Of a stretch of DNA of 64,000 nucleotides, positions 45,024-52,787 are shown in pieces. The position numbers and the translations under genes were made by a program. The DNA is from Brachionus manjavacas. Lineage: Eukaryota; Rotifera; Eurotatoria; Ploima; Brachionidae. The stretch's first letter is position 1. Every line of letters starts with the position of its first letter. The stretch is taken from assembly GCA_019054805.1 (NCBI GenBank), contig JAHQIY010000021.1, forward strand, positions 1,066,501-1,130,500. The letters run 5' to 3'. The notes beneath the pieces were generated by a model. It was not told where the DNA came from and did no database searches. It saw only the letters and a list, made by a program, of their open reading frames with translations.

Positions 45024-45746
45024 TCAATTATCCTTATGAATATTTAATATTTTATTGTATAAATCTTTAAAGTTGTGCTGGTATAAATTGTCGCACTTAT
45101 TTAGTATCTCCTTTGTTATTTGTTTGTTTGTTAAAATTTTTAATACGCTTTTACATTGCTGGTAGTTATTGTTTATATTTTTTAGGTTTTTTATTAAAGA
45201 TTCGTGATGAGCTATGCGATTGCGTAAGCGGTTAATTTTTTGTACTTCATCAGAAAATTTAGAAAATTGTTGTTGTGTTATTTTACTGGCAGTTATAATG
45301 CTTATAAATTGTATGTTATCTAGATTGTTTTTTATTATATAGCTCCAAAATCCAAAATTAAGTTTTGATATTAATAATGTATCTGTATTAGTTATATTAG
45401 TATGGTTAGCTATTTTTTTTAAGTTGTTTTGTACCTGCAAACTTAAATTGTTATCATAATCTTTTAAAATATTAAATAAATAAATATTTTTGTTGTTGCT
45501 ATCAAGTTCGTACCATTTACAGTTATTATTATAAATACTATTAATTGCTATATATATTTTATTGCGTAGTATAATTTCTATATTATAAATTAAATAAAAA
45601 AAATACAAACTAAGATTCTCGTTTAAGCAATATAGTGTAATAAGTTGTTTATCTGTTTTGTTTTTACAGTAGTCTCTATAGCTTTCTATACGTTCTGCAG
45701 AATATAAACTATGTAATTGGGTTAGGGTAAAATCTTTTATTATCAT
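45024..45746 (-). CDS. Abi_2/AbiD-type abortive-infection protein with HEPN motif
   Basis: A 240-residue protein of the Abi_2 family of phage abortive-infection systems. The C-terminal region has RLRNRIAHHESLI, the RxxxxH HEPN ribonuclease signature, and the N-terminal YSAERIESYRDYCKN followed by a YNIEIILRNKI helix is typical. If active it would cleave RNA upon infection, halting growth. It reads as a complete gene. It is the only gene in the window ending in TGA (45024-45026), suggesting transfer from another genome. It lies 3.0 kb from the virus-derived module. Confidence 0.82.
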   Translation of the reverse strand: MIIKDFTLTQLHSLYSAERIESYRDYCKNKTDKQLITLYCLNENLSLYFFYLIYNIEIILRNKIYIAINSIYNNNCKWYELDSNNKNIYLFNILKDYDNNLSLQVQNNLKKIANHTNITNTDTLLISKLNFGFWSYIIKNNLDNIQFISIITASKITQQQFSKFSDEVQKINRLRNRIAHHESLIKNLKNINNNYQQCKSVLKILTNKQITKEILNKCDNLYQHNFKDLYNKILNIHKDN

Positions 45747-45949
45747 GTTAATTTATTTTTACAATATTATTAATACAAAACCATTATAACACAAACCCAT
45801 AGCAAACAAATTTTATTTACTAATTTACAAATTTACTTAATCTATAATAAAAAATTACAAAATGTTAAATTTTTGTTTTGTTAATTTTATCTAATGTGAT
45901 ATTCTTATTTTGTAATAGTAAAAAAGAAGAACAAAATAAGGAAGTACGC

Positions 45950-47179
45950 ATGAGTATAACTAGAAAAATTATAATAGCAATTTTATTAGCCATACTATTT
46001 AGTGTTGGCCTATTAACCATTAAAGATTACCTAGGCGGTAGTTTTGATGTAATAGTAACTGTATTAAACGTAGTGGGTTCTATATTTATAAGGTTGCTAA
46101 AGTTTGTAATAGTACCTATAGTGGTGGTATCTTTAATTAATGGTATAATAAATTTAGAAAGCATTAATCAGTTAAAATCTTTAGGATTAAAAACGTTATT
46201 TATATTTATAGGTACAACGTTGGTGGCGTTATTTTTGGCCATTACGGTATCTAACTTATTTAACGCCGGTGGTGCTTTTGCAAACGATGAAAGCGTGCTA
46301 GTAACGGCAAAAGCGGTAACTAAAGCTACTCCGCCTTCTATGGTAGATAACATAATTACATTAGTACCAAGCAATGTAATAGAGCCAATGTTAAACACAA
46401 ATATGTTGCAAATAGTGTTAATTTCCATATTATTAGGTGCATCTATATTAATGTTGCCTACTAATCAACGCCACGAAGTTGCAGACTCTATACACAAAGC
46501 AGAAAAAGTAGTTGTGGGCATTATAAATATGATTATGAGCCTTGCACCTTATGCTATATTTGCATTGTTAAGCAAAACCATTGTAACTCAAGGCACTGGC
46601 GTTATTTGGGCTATGGGGCAGTATGCAATATTAATGTTTTTAATTTTGGTGTTACATGTGGTTATATTATACATACCTTTATTAAAAATTGCTGGTATAA
46701 AAGTAAAAGACTTTGTTAGGCAAGCTTCGCCTTCTTTGGCTATTGCTTTTTCTACGGCTAGTTCTAATGCTACGTTGCCGGTTAACTTAAAAGTTGCAGA
46801 AGGTTTTAAGGTGCCTAAGCCAATTGCTGGGTTTGTTTTGCCTTTGGGTAGTACTTTACATATGAATGGTACTGCTATTATGCAGGGGTTAGCTGTGGTG
46901 TTTTTGGCTAATTTGTATGGGGTAGAGATGTCGGTTTGGGATTATGTTGGGGCGGTTAGTTTGGCTTTAATTGCCACGGTTGGTGCTGCTGGTATTCCGG
47001 GGTCTGGGTTAATTACTTTAACTTTAATTCTTATACAGTATAATATTCCTATAGAAGGCATAGGTATTATAATAGGTATAGATAGAATAATGGAGATGGT
47101 AAGAACCGCCGTTAACGTTAGTGGCGATTTAATAGTTTCGTTATTGCTTAGCAAAACCGAACGTAAAAATTTAGGTTAA
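45950..47179 (+). CDS. Dicarboxylate/amino acid:cation symporter (DAACS), copy 1
   Basis: A 409-residue GltP/GltPh-type symporter taking up glutamate, aspartate or C4-dicarboxylates with Na+ or H+. It has about eight helices with two re-entrant hairpins; AFSTASSNATLPVNLKVAE (HP1) and PLGSTLHMNGTAIMQGLAVVFLA (TM7 NMDGT-like motif, here NMNGT-like) are visible, and HP2 is in VGAAGIPGSGLITLTLIL. The ATG at 45950 is preferred over one at 45878: it has GGAAG 5 bases before. Its first 660 bases are nearly identical to copy 2. Its last 43 codons recur three times downstream. Confidence 0.92.
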   Translation: MSITRKIIIAILLAILFSVGLLTIKDYLGGSFDVIVTVLNVVGSIFIRLLKFVIVPIVVVSLINGIINLESINQLKSLGLKTLFIFIGTTLVALFLAITVSNLFNAGGAFANDESVLVTAKAVTKATPPSMVDNIITLVPSNVIEPMLNTNMLQIVLISILLGASILMLPTNQRHEVADSIHKAEKVVVGIINMIMSLAPYAIFALLSKTIVTQGTGVIWAMGQYAILMFLILVLHVVILYIPLLKIAGIKVKDFVRQASPSLAIAFSTASSNATLPVNLKVAEGFKVPKPIAGFVLPLGSTLHMNGTAIMQGLAVVFLANLYGVEMSVWDYVGAVSLALIATVGAAGIPGSGLITLTLILIQYNIPIEGIGIIIGIDRIMEMVRTAVNVSGDLIVSLLLSKTERKNLG

Positions 47180-47203
47180 CTGTATGTTAAGTTAATTTAT
47201 ACA

Positions 47204-47242
47204 AAAAAAGAGAGTAAACAACGGGTTTGCTCTCTTTTTTTT
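47204..47242 (+). terminator. Terminator of symporter copy 1 (array A, unit 1)
   Basis: A stem of up to 17 bp with one G-U pair, loop AACGG, ends in eight Ts. The core is AAAGAGAG paired with CTCTCTTT. Confidence 0.9.
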
Positions 47243-47248
47243 AGTTTG

Positions 47249-47380
47249 CCTATAGAAGGCATAGGTATTATAATAGGTATAGATAGAATAATGGAGATGG
47301 TGAGAACCGCCGTTAACGTTAGTGGCGATTTAATAGTTTCGTTATTGCTTAGCAAAACCGAACGTAAAAATTTAGGTTAA
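47249..47380 (+). pseudogene. Symporter 3'-end fragment, array A unit 2
   Basis: 132 bases matching the last 43 codons plus stop of copy 1; only about one base differs. No start codon. It follows the copy 1 terminator directly. Confidence 0.9.
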
Positions 47381-47403
47381 CTGTATGTTAAGTTAATTTA
47401 TAC

Positions 47404-47444
47404 AAAAAAAGAGAGTAAACAACACAGTTGCTCTCTTTTTTTTT
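47404..47444 (+). terminator. Terminator, array A unit 2
   Basis: The same AAAAAAAGAGAG/CTCTCTTTTTTT stem with a different loop (CACAG in place of CGGG) and a T-run. Confidence 0.85.
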
Positions 47445-47450
47445 AGTGTG

Positions 47451-47582
47451 CCTATAGAAGGCATAGGTATTATAATAGGTATAGATAGAATAATGGAGAT
47501 GGTGAGAACCGCCGTTAACGTTAGTGGCGATTTAATAGTTTCGTTATTGCTTAGCAAAACCGAACGTAAAAATTTAGGATAA
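47451..47582 (+). pseudogene. Symporter 3'-end fragment, array A unit 3
   Basis: 132 bases matching the last 43 codons plus stop of copy 1. Trailer sequence (ATTGTATTTTAAG) is shared with unit 4 but differs from units 1 and 2. Confidence 0.9.
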
Positions 47583-47605
47583 TTGTATTTTAAGTTAATT
47601 GATAC

Positions 47606-47645
47606 AAAAAAAGAGAGTAAACAACGGGGTTGCTCTCTTTTTTTT
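47606..47645 (+). terminator. Terminator, array A unit 3
   Basis: The same stem as unit 1 with loop bases CGGGG, ending in a T-run. Confidence 0.85.
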
Positions 47646-47651
47646 AGTTTG

Positions 47652-47783
47652 CCTATAGAAGGCATAGGTATTATAATAGGTATAGATAGAATAATGGAAA
47701 TGGTAAGAACCGCCGTTAACGTTAGTGGCGATTTAATAGTTTCGTTATTGCTTAGCAAAACCGAACGTAAAAATTTAGGCTAA
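47652..47783 (+). pseudogene. Symporter 3'-end fragment, array A unit 4
   Basis: 132 bases matching the last 43 codons plus stop of copy 1. An ATG at 47583 is in frame through the unit 3 terminator, but the reading of that region is not coding-like. Confidence 0.9.
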
Positions 47784-47806
47784 TTGTATTTTAAGTTAAT
47801 TGATAC

Positions 47807-47847
47807 AAAAAAAGAGAGTAAACAACATAGTTGCTCTCTTTTTTTTT
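47807..47847 (+). terminator. Terminator, array A unit 4
   Basis: The same stem with loop bases CATAG and a T-run; it precedes copy 2 by about 65 bases. Confidence 0.85.
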
Positions 47848-47914
47848 AATTACAATTAAAGAATAATGTTTTATAATACAATATATTTTATTATTAACTT
47901 ATATACAAGCAAGC

Positions 47915-49138
47915 ATGACAAAAAAAATTATAATAGCAATTTTATTAGCCATACTATTTAGTGTTGGCCTATTAACCATTAAAGATTACCTAGGCGGTAG
48001 TTTTGATGTAATAGTAACCATATTAAACGTAGTGGGTTCTATATTTATAAGGTTGCTAAAGTTTGTAATAGTACCTATAGTGGTGGTATCTTTAATTAAT
48101 GGTATAATAAATTTAGAAAGCATTAATCAGTTAAAATCTTTAGGATTAAAAACGTTATTTATATTTATAGGTACAACGTTGGTGGCGTTATTTTTGGCCA
48201 TTACGGTATCTAACTTATTTAACGCCGGTGGTGCTTTTGCAAACGATGAAAGCGTGCTAGTAACGGCAAAAGCGGTAACTAAAGCTACTCCGCCTTCTAT
48301 GGTAGATAACATAATTACATTAGTACCAAGCAATGTAATAGAGCCAATGTTAAACACAAATATGTTGCAAATAGTGTTAATTTCCATATTATTGGGGGCA
48401 TCTATATTAATGTTGCCTACTAATCAACGCCACGAAGTTGCGGATTCTATACACAAAGCCGAAAAAGTAGTTGTGGGCATTATAAATATGATTATGAGCC
48501 TTGCACCTTATGCTATATTTGCATTGTTAAGCAAAACCATTGTAACACAAGGCACTGGCGTTATTTGGGCTATGGGGCAGTATGTTGTAATAACTTTATT
48601 GGTATCTGCAATAATGGTTGTGGCAGTATTTATACCTTTGGTTAAGTTAAGCGGTATAAAGTTAACAGACTTTATAAAAAAATCTTCGCCTGCTATTGCG
48701 GTGGCTTTTTCTACGGCTAGTTCTAGTGCTACTTTACCGGTTAATTTAAAGGTTGCACAAAGTTTTAACATAGATAAAGCAATATCTGGTTTTGTTTTGC
48801 CTTTGGGTAGTACGGTGCATATGGTTGGCACTGCTATTATGCAGGGGGTTGCTTTGGTGTTTTTGGCTAATTTGTATGGGGTAGAGATGGTGGTTTGGGA
48901 TTATGTTGGGGCGGTTAGTTTGGCTTTGGCTACTACGGTTGGGGCTGCTGGGGTGCCGGGGGCTGGGGTTATTGCTTTAACGGTTATTCTTATACAGTAT
49001 AATATTCCTATAGAAGGCATAGGTATTATTATGGGTGTAGATAGACTTATGGATATGGTGCGAACCGCCATTAACGTTAACGGAGACTTAATAGTAGCCT
49101 TATTACTTAGTAAAAAGCAACGCAATAGTGCGGGTTAG
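47915..49138 (+). CDS. Dicarboxylate/amino acid:cation symporter (DAACS), copy 2
   Basis: A 407-residue GltP-type symporter, paralogue of copy 1. From about residue 4 to 223 it is nearly identical at DNA level to copy 1 (about eight base differences in roughly 660 by eye, one residue change), then abruptly diverges from 48585 on through HP1, TM7 and HP2. The motifs are AFSTASSSATLPVNLKVAQ, PLGSTVHMVGTAIMQGVALVF and VGAAGVPGAGVIALTVIL. The substrate-binding half is the divergent one, so the two may differ in substrate. A TATAAT at 47872 may be its promoter. The ribosome site is weak. Confidence 0.92.
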   Translation: MTKKIIIAILLAILFSVGLLTIKDYLGGSFDVIVTILNVVGSIFIRLLKFVIVPIVVVSLINGIINLESINQLKSLGLKTLFIFIGTTLVALFLAITVSNLFNAGGAFANDESVLVTAKAVTKATPPSMVDNIITLVPSNVIEPMLNTNMLQIVLISILLGASILMLPTNQRHEVADSIHKAEKVVVGIINMIMSLAPYAIFALLSKTIVTQGTGVIWAMGQYVVITLLVSAIMVVAVFIPLVKLSGIKLTDFIKKSSPAIAVAFSTASSSATLPVNLKVAQSFNIDKAISGFVLPLGSTVHMVGTAIMQGVALVFLANLYGVEMVVWDYVGAVSLALATTVGAAGVPGAGVIALTVILIQYNIPIEGIGIIMGVDRLMDMVRTAINVNGDLIVALLLSKKQRNSAG

Positions 49139-49139
49139 T

Positions 49140-49182
49140 AAAAAAAAAGAGAGTAAACAACGGGGTTGCTCTCTTTTTTTTT
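49140..49182 (+). terminator. Terminator of symporter copy 2 (array B)
   Basis: The same AAAGAGAG/CTCTCTTT hairpin as in array A, loop with CGGGG, begins 1-2 bases after the stop codon and ends in a T-run. Confidence 0.9.
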
Positions 49183-49188
49183 AGTATG

Positions 49189-49320
49189 CCTATAGAAGGT
49201 ATAGGGATTATTATGGGTGTAGATAGACTTATGGATATGGTGCGAACCGCCATTAACGTTAACGGAGACTTAATAGTAGCCTTATTACTTAGTAAAAAAC
49301 AACGCAATAGTGCGGGTTAA
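49189..49320 (+). pseudogene. Symporter 3'-end fragment, array B unit 2
   Basis: 132 bases that repeat the last 43 codons plus stop of copy 2, with only a few base differences and no start codon. The following phosphoglucomutase gene is convergent and ends 31 bases later. Confidence 0.9.
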
Positions 49321-49351
49321 AAGCACAACGCCAGTATTGCAATATAGCATA

Positions 49352-50917
49352 TTATACTGTAAATGTTGGCTGTATATCTATACCAATTAATTGTTGCAAA
49401 GTGTTTAACAAACTAGGCAGTGGATTATTGTTATAATTGCTACTATAACTATGCAAATATATGCGTATAGTTGCGTTTTGCGTTCCTGTGCCAGAGTATC
49501 TTACTACAATGTTATTATGGGCGTTTACATTAACCACTAAACCGCAATTATTAGTTTGGGCTTTGGTAATGGGGTTAACATAGTTAAACTGATTTGCACT
49601 AAAATTATATTTTTGGGCGTTGTTTTGTATGTTGGTTATTAAAGTATTTGCGGTGGATTCTAAAATATTTTCGTAGTCTAATCTGGTAAAAAACCATTTA
49701 CCGTATTGTTCCCATAAATCTTGTAAAAGCTGATTTAGGCTTAGCCCTGTGGTTGCTTGTATGTGTAGTATAAACATTATGGCAAAAAGGCCGTCTTTTT
49801 CTTGAATATACTTACCACCAATACCAAAGCTTTCTTCTCCGCATAAATCTACTTTACCACTACTTAATAAGCTAGAAAAAAACTTCCAACCTACTGGGGT
49901 TACATAGGTATTAAGCCCTTTATCTTTTGCCACGGCGTCTACAGTTGGGGGCGTTGCAAACGAACGTGCCACACCTTTAATATTGCTAAAATATGGTACA
50001 GTGTGGCTGTATTTAGTTATTAGGGCTAGTTCATCGCTGGCGGTTAAATTATACTTGTTGGTAAATATAAAGTTTCTATCGCCATCAGAATCGCAACAAC
50101 AACCAAAGTCTATGTTGTTTTGTAACGTTTGCTTAATAAAGCCCTGCATGGTTGTTGGGTTAGGGTCTGGCGTTAACCCGCCAAAATCTGGCTTAGATTG
50201 TATATTGGTTAACATGCTAGCAGGTAAACCCATTTCGTTAACAAAAATATCGTAGGCAAATATACCTGTGGTGCCGTTTACTGCATTAAACCTAAATTTA
50301 AAGCCGTTGTTAAACATTTGCTTAATAGCATTAAAGTTAAAAATTTGTTTTAACGTTTGTGTATAAAGCGTAGTAGGGTTAAATACCGTAATTGTAGTGC
50401 TGTTTACAGTGTAGGTATTGCACGCACTTAAATTTATAGCAGAATTATTTACACTTAAAATATTATTAATGCTGGCGGTGTGTTGCACTATTTTTTTATT
50501 ATCTTCATCGGTTAACGGAGCCCCGTGGCTGTTGTTTACTTTAATACCAAAATCGTAATCTATACCGCCTTTGTTGTGGCTGGCGGTGGCTAAAATACCG
50601 TAGTTTAATTGGTTTTGTATAATAAAGTTAGAACAAGCAGGGGTAGAAATAACACCATTAAGCGGAATATAAATATGCTTAACATTATTTGCCACTAAAA
50701 TAGATATTGCTTGTTGTAGGGCAATATCGTTGTAAAATCTACCGTCTCCGCCTAATAGCACACTAGTGTTGGTTAATTGTAAAGCGTTGCAAATGCTTTG
50801 AATATAATTAGCAACATAATTGGTTTGCATAAATACTTTAGTTTTTTTACGCAAGCCAGAGGTTCCGGGTTGTTGGTTACCATAGGGCGTAGTGGCGGTA
50901 GAAATTACGTTTAACAT
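49352..50917 (-). CDS. pgm: Phosphoglucomutase (alpha-D-glucose type)
   Basis: A 521-residue alpha-D-phosphohexomutase interconverting glucose 1- and 6-phosphate. The N-terminal substrate motif GTSGLRKKT is at about 18-26, the active-site phosphoserine loop is LATASHNKGG, the metal loop is DSDGDRNF, and the sugar-binding loop is GEESFGIGG. The phosphate-binding RYSGTGTQNATIR lies near the C-terminus. It is close to family length. It lies 12 bases downstream of galU on the same strand; together they make UDP-glucose from glucose 6-phosphate. Confidence 0.94.
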   Translation of the reverse strand: MLNVISTATTPYGNQQPGTSGLRKKTKVFMQTNYVANYIQSICNALQLTNTSVLLGGDGRFYNDIALQQAISILVANNVKHIYIPLNGVISTPACSNFIIQNQLNYGILATASHNKGGIDYDFGIKVNNSHGAPLTDEDNKKIVQHTASINNILSVNNSAINLSACNTYTVNSTTITVFNPTTLYTQTLKQIFNFNAIKQMFNNGFKFRFNAVNGTTGIFAYDIFVNEMGLPASMLTNIQSKPDFGGLTPDPNPTTMQGFIKQTLQNNIDFGCCCDSDGDRNFIFTNKYNLTASDELALITKYSHTVPYFSNIKGVARSFATPPTVDAVAKDKGLNTYVTPVGWKFFSSLLSSGKVDLCGEESFGIGGKYIQEKDGLFAIMFILHIQATTGLSLNQLLQDLWEQYGKWFFTRLDYENILESTANTLITNIQNNAQKYNFSANQFNYVNPITKAQTNNCGLVVNVNAHNNIVVRYSGTGTQNATIRIYLHSYSSNYNNNPLPSLLNTLQQLIGIDIQPTFTV

Positions 50918-50928
50918 TGTTGTGGTTT

Positions 50929-51816
50929 CTATTTTTTATTTATGTAGTTGTTTAAAATATTTTGAGTTTCGGTTGGGTTTTCTTTTAACGCAACGTAAAT
51001 GCTTGCGTTTAGTAAACCTAGTGGGTTACCGCAATCAAACCTTTGGCCTTTGTATAAAAAAGCCGAAGATGCTTGATTTTGCACTAATAAATTTAACGAA
51101 TCGGTTAGTTGAATCTCGTTACCTACGCCCGCTACAGAATTTTGTAAAAATGTAAAAATTTCTGGCTGTATAATATAACGCCCAATAATTGCCAAGTTAG
51201 AAGGTGCTTTGCTAGATTCTGGTTTTTCTACTAAACTATTAATAGGGTATAAGCCAGATGTATTGCTTTGGTAATTAGGGGTATCTACTACGCCATAAGC
51301 AGAAATATTTTGCATATCTACTTGCTGTACTGCAATAATATTTTGGCTTGGAGTGTTGTAGTAGGTTTGTAGCATTTGTTTTAAGCACTCGCCTCCGCTT
51401 TCTAAAAATTCGTCTGGCAAAATAACCACAAAGGGTTCGTTATTTAACAAAGCTTGTGCACATAAAATTGCGTGCCCTAGGCCTTTGGGGTGTTGTTGTC
51501 TGGTAAAAAATGCTTTGCCTGCTTTGGGTAGATCTTTATTTATTAGCTCTATGTAGGCGGTTTTATTTTTGCTTTCTAGGTGTTGCTCTAATTCGTAGCT
51601 TACATCAAAGTGGTCTTCTATCATTACTTTGCCGCGGCCGGTAACAAAAATAAATTCTTCTATGCCGGCGTCTAGTGCCTCTTTAACGGCGTACTGAATT
51701 GCAGGTTTATGAAAAATTGGTAGCATTTCTTTAGGTAATACCTTGGTTGCAGGTAAAAACCTTGTGCCTAAACCAGCAACCGGAAGCACCGCTTTTTTTA
51801 TTTGTCTTTTAATCAT
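50929..51816 (-). CDS. galU: UTP-glucose-1-phosphate uridylyltransferase
   Basis: A 295-residue enzyme making UDP-glucose from UTP and glucose 1-phosphate. The nucleotide-binding signature is LPVAGLGTRFLPATKVLPKE (residues 13-32). VILPDEF and the ESGGECLKQM region follow, and the sugar pocket GQRFDCGNPLG is near the C-terminus. Full length. It is the first gene of the galU-pgm pair. The end product is a sugar donor for surface glycans. Confidence 0.96.
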   Translation of the reverse strand: MIKRQIKKAVLPVAGLGTRFLPATKVLPKEMLPIFHKPAIQYAVKEALDAGIEEFIFVTGRGKVMIEDHFDVSYELEQHLESKNKTAYIELINKDLPKAGKAFFTRQQHPKGLGHAILCAQALLNNEPFVVILPDEFLESGGECLKQMLQTYYNTPSQNIIAVQQVDMQNISAYGVVDTPNYQSNTSGLYPINSLVEKPESSKAPSNLAIIGRYIIQPEIFTFLQNSVAGVGNEIQLTDSLNLLVQNQASSAFLYKGQRFDCGNPLGLLNASIYVALKENPTETQNILNNYINKK

Positions 51817-51849
51817 TATTAAGTCTTTAGTTGTTTACTTAGTATTTAA

Positions 51850-52149
51850 TTATATATTATACAAATATTTTAGCACTTTGTGTAATAAAGTTTTATTACA
51901 AGTTACTCCATGATTTTTTAAACCGTAGTAAAAATAGTTAGGATTTTTATTTATAATTTTGCAAAAACGCTTAACTTGTACGTTTTTTTTAGTGGCTAAT
52001 ACATTAATTTTATACAATAATAGTAGGTTGCCAAAGTAGGGTTTGGGTTTGGTGTTGGGCTTGGGGTACATATTATTATATTTATTACTTTTTTTACAAA
52101 GATACTGGTAGTATTGTAAAAATTCTGGGTTTTTTAATTCTTCTATCAT
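51850..52149 (-). CDS. Small basic protein of unknown function, possible DNA binder
   Basis: A 99-residue basic protein (many Lys, Asn, Tyr). The C-terminal half (VQVKRFCKIINKNPNYFYYGLKN to KTLLHKVLKYL) has the look of a small helix-turn-helix: a short helix, a turn, a second helix and a final helix. An AAGGAAG ribosome site precedes its ATG. It is divergent from the three-gene cassette at 52377, and palindromes lie in the shared upstream region. A Cro-like role is possible but not shown. Confidence 0.55.
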   Translation of the reverse strand: MIEELKNPEFLQYYQYLCKKSNKYNNMYPKPNTKPKPYFGNLLLLYKINVLATKKNVQVKRFCKIINKNPNYFYYGLKNHGVTCNKTLLHKVLKYLYNI

Positions 52150-52171
52150 TGGGCTTCCTTTTTGATTTTTG

Positions 52172-52195
52172 TATACGCAGTTTGTTTTGCGTATA
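52172..52195. promoter_or_regulatory. Inverted repeat 1 in the divergent intergenic region
   Basis: TATACGCA at 52172-52179 and TGCGTATA at 52188-52195 form a perfect 8-bp inverted repeat with an 8-base gap. It is 23 bases before the start of the minus-strand gene. GTATAT/ATATAC partly overlaps at 52191-52208. Confidence 0.55.
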
Positions 52196-52302
52196 TACGT
52201 AAATATACTAACTTAAAATTTAAAATAATTCTAGGTTAACGTGTATGCTGTTGTTTTTTTGTTGGTTTTGCAGGGTTTTTAGTTTAAGCCTAGCAAGTTA
52301 AT

Positions 52303-52331
52303 TTGACACACGCTAACTTTAAGTGTAAAAC
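52303..52331 (+). promoter_or_regulatory. Candidate promoter of the three-gene cassette
   Basis: TTGACA at 52303-52308, 17 bases, then TAAAAC at 52326-52331. A separate TATAAT stands at 52358-52363, only 15 bases before the start codon. Confidence 0.45.
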
Positions 52332-52338
52332 CTATGTA

Positions 52339-52353
52339 TACGCTATATGCGTA
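52339..52353. promoter_or_regulatory. Inverted repeat 2 in the divergent intergenic region
   Basis: TACGC and GCGTA arms around TATAT. The arms match the core of inverted repeat 1, so both may bind the same dimeric regulator. It lies between the -35-like and TATAAT sequences of the cassette. Confidence 0.5.
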
Positions 52354-52376
52354 GTTGTATAATAGTGGAGAGCGAT

Positions 52377-52787
52377 ATGAGTATACTAAACGAAGTTAAA
52401 GAATCTTTAAAGTTAGATATGCAAAAAATATTTAATACCGAGCTAGTGGTTATGCATAACCCTATAAGTTTTTACGATAGCGTAATTTATTGTGTATTAA
52501 ATAGTGTTAACTGCATAAAATATAAAAATTGTTATAAATTTAAGTTGCAAGGATCGGTTAAAGTAAGCAAGCAAAGCGAAAATGTGGATTTAGGCATGCT
52601 TACAGAACTAGTTTTGTTAAATAACAGTAAGTTAGCTTTAAACAACGGTAAAATTACTTTTTTAAGCGAAGTAGTTAGTGGCAATATTTGTTGTATAGAC
52701 TTTGTGTTTATTAGTAATAGTTATAGTTACAATAAAGCAGATGTTGCGGGTTGCAATAAAAGCAAAACAGTAGGCAGGGGGGTGTAA
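52377..52787 (+). CDS. Small protein of unknown function (cassette gene 1)
   Basis: A 136-residue protein. The ATG at 52377 is preferred over one at 52347: it has GGAG 8 bases before. The sequence begins MSILNEVKESLKLDMQKIF and then is strand-rich, ending in a polar tail. No family is recognised. Its stop overlaps the start of the next gene (TAATG), so translation is coupled. Confidence 0.65.
   Translation: MSILNEVKESLKLDMQKIFNTELVVMHNPISFYDSVIYCVLNSVNCIKYKNCYKFKLQGSVKVSKQSENVDLGMLTELVLLNNSKLALNNGKITFLSEVVSGNICCIDFVFISNSYSYNKADVAGCNKSKTVGRGV

Larger units (their letters stand above)
47048..47850 (+). repeat. Array A: four tandem ~201-bp units of symporter 3' end plus terminator
   Basis: Units start at 47048 (inside copy 1), 47249, 47451 and 47652, each beginning CCTATAGAAGGCATAGG. 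Every unit has the last 43 codons and stop of copy 1 (132 bases), about 25 bases of trailer, and a terminator hairpin. Units differ by a few bases, including in the hairpin loop. The extra units have no start codon of their own in frame near the repeat start. All encode the copy 1 ending (SKTERKNLG). Confidence 0.95.
49007..49320 (+). repeat. Array B: two tandem units of the copy 2 3' end
   Basis: Units start at 49007 (inside copy 2) and 49189, period 182. Both start CCTATAGAAGG and hold 43 codons plus stop of the copy 2 type (ending KKQRNSAG). Only the first is followed by the hairpin. The shorter period reflects a shorter trailer between the stop and the stem. Confidence 0.95.

Noticed and set aside
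45878-45949. Upstream start of symporter copy 1
   Set aside because: It adds 24 residues not present in copy 2 and lacks a ribosome site, while ATG 45950 has GGAAG at proper distance and aligns with copy 2.
47393-47758. Antisense ORF of 121 codons through array A
   Set aside because: It exists because the 201-base period is a multiple of three and the repeat is free of stops on that strand; equivalent antisense frames occur in both parent genes, and no ribosome site is seen.
47583-47783. 66-codon ORF joining a terminator region to a symporter tail
   Set aside because: The first 24 codons are the terminator hairpin and trailer; it is a read-in to the repeat, not an independent gene.
47048-49320. 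CRISPR-like or satellite interpretation of the tandem repeats
   Set aside because: Units are 182-202 bases, contiguous, without spacers, and are plainly copies of the end of the neighbouring gene; no cas genes are present.
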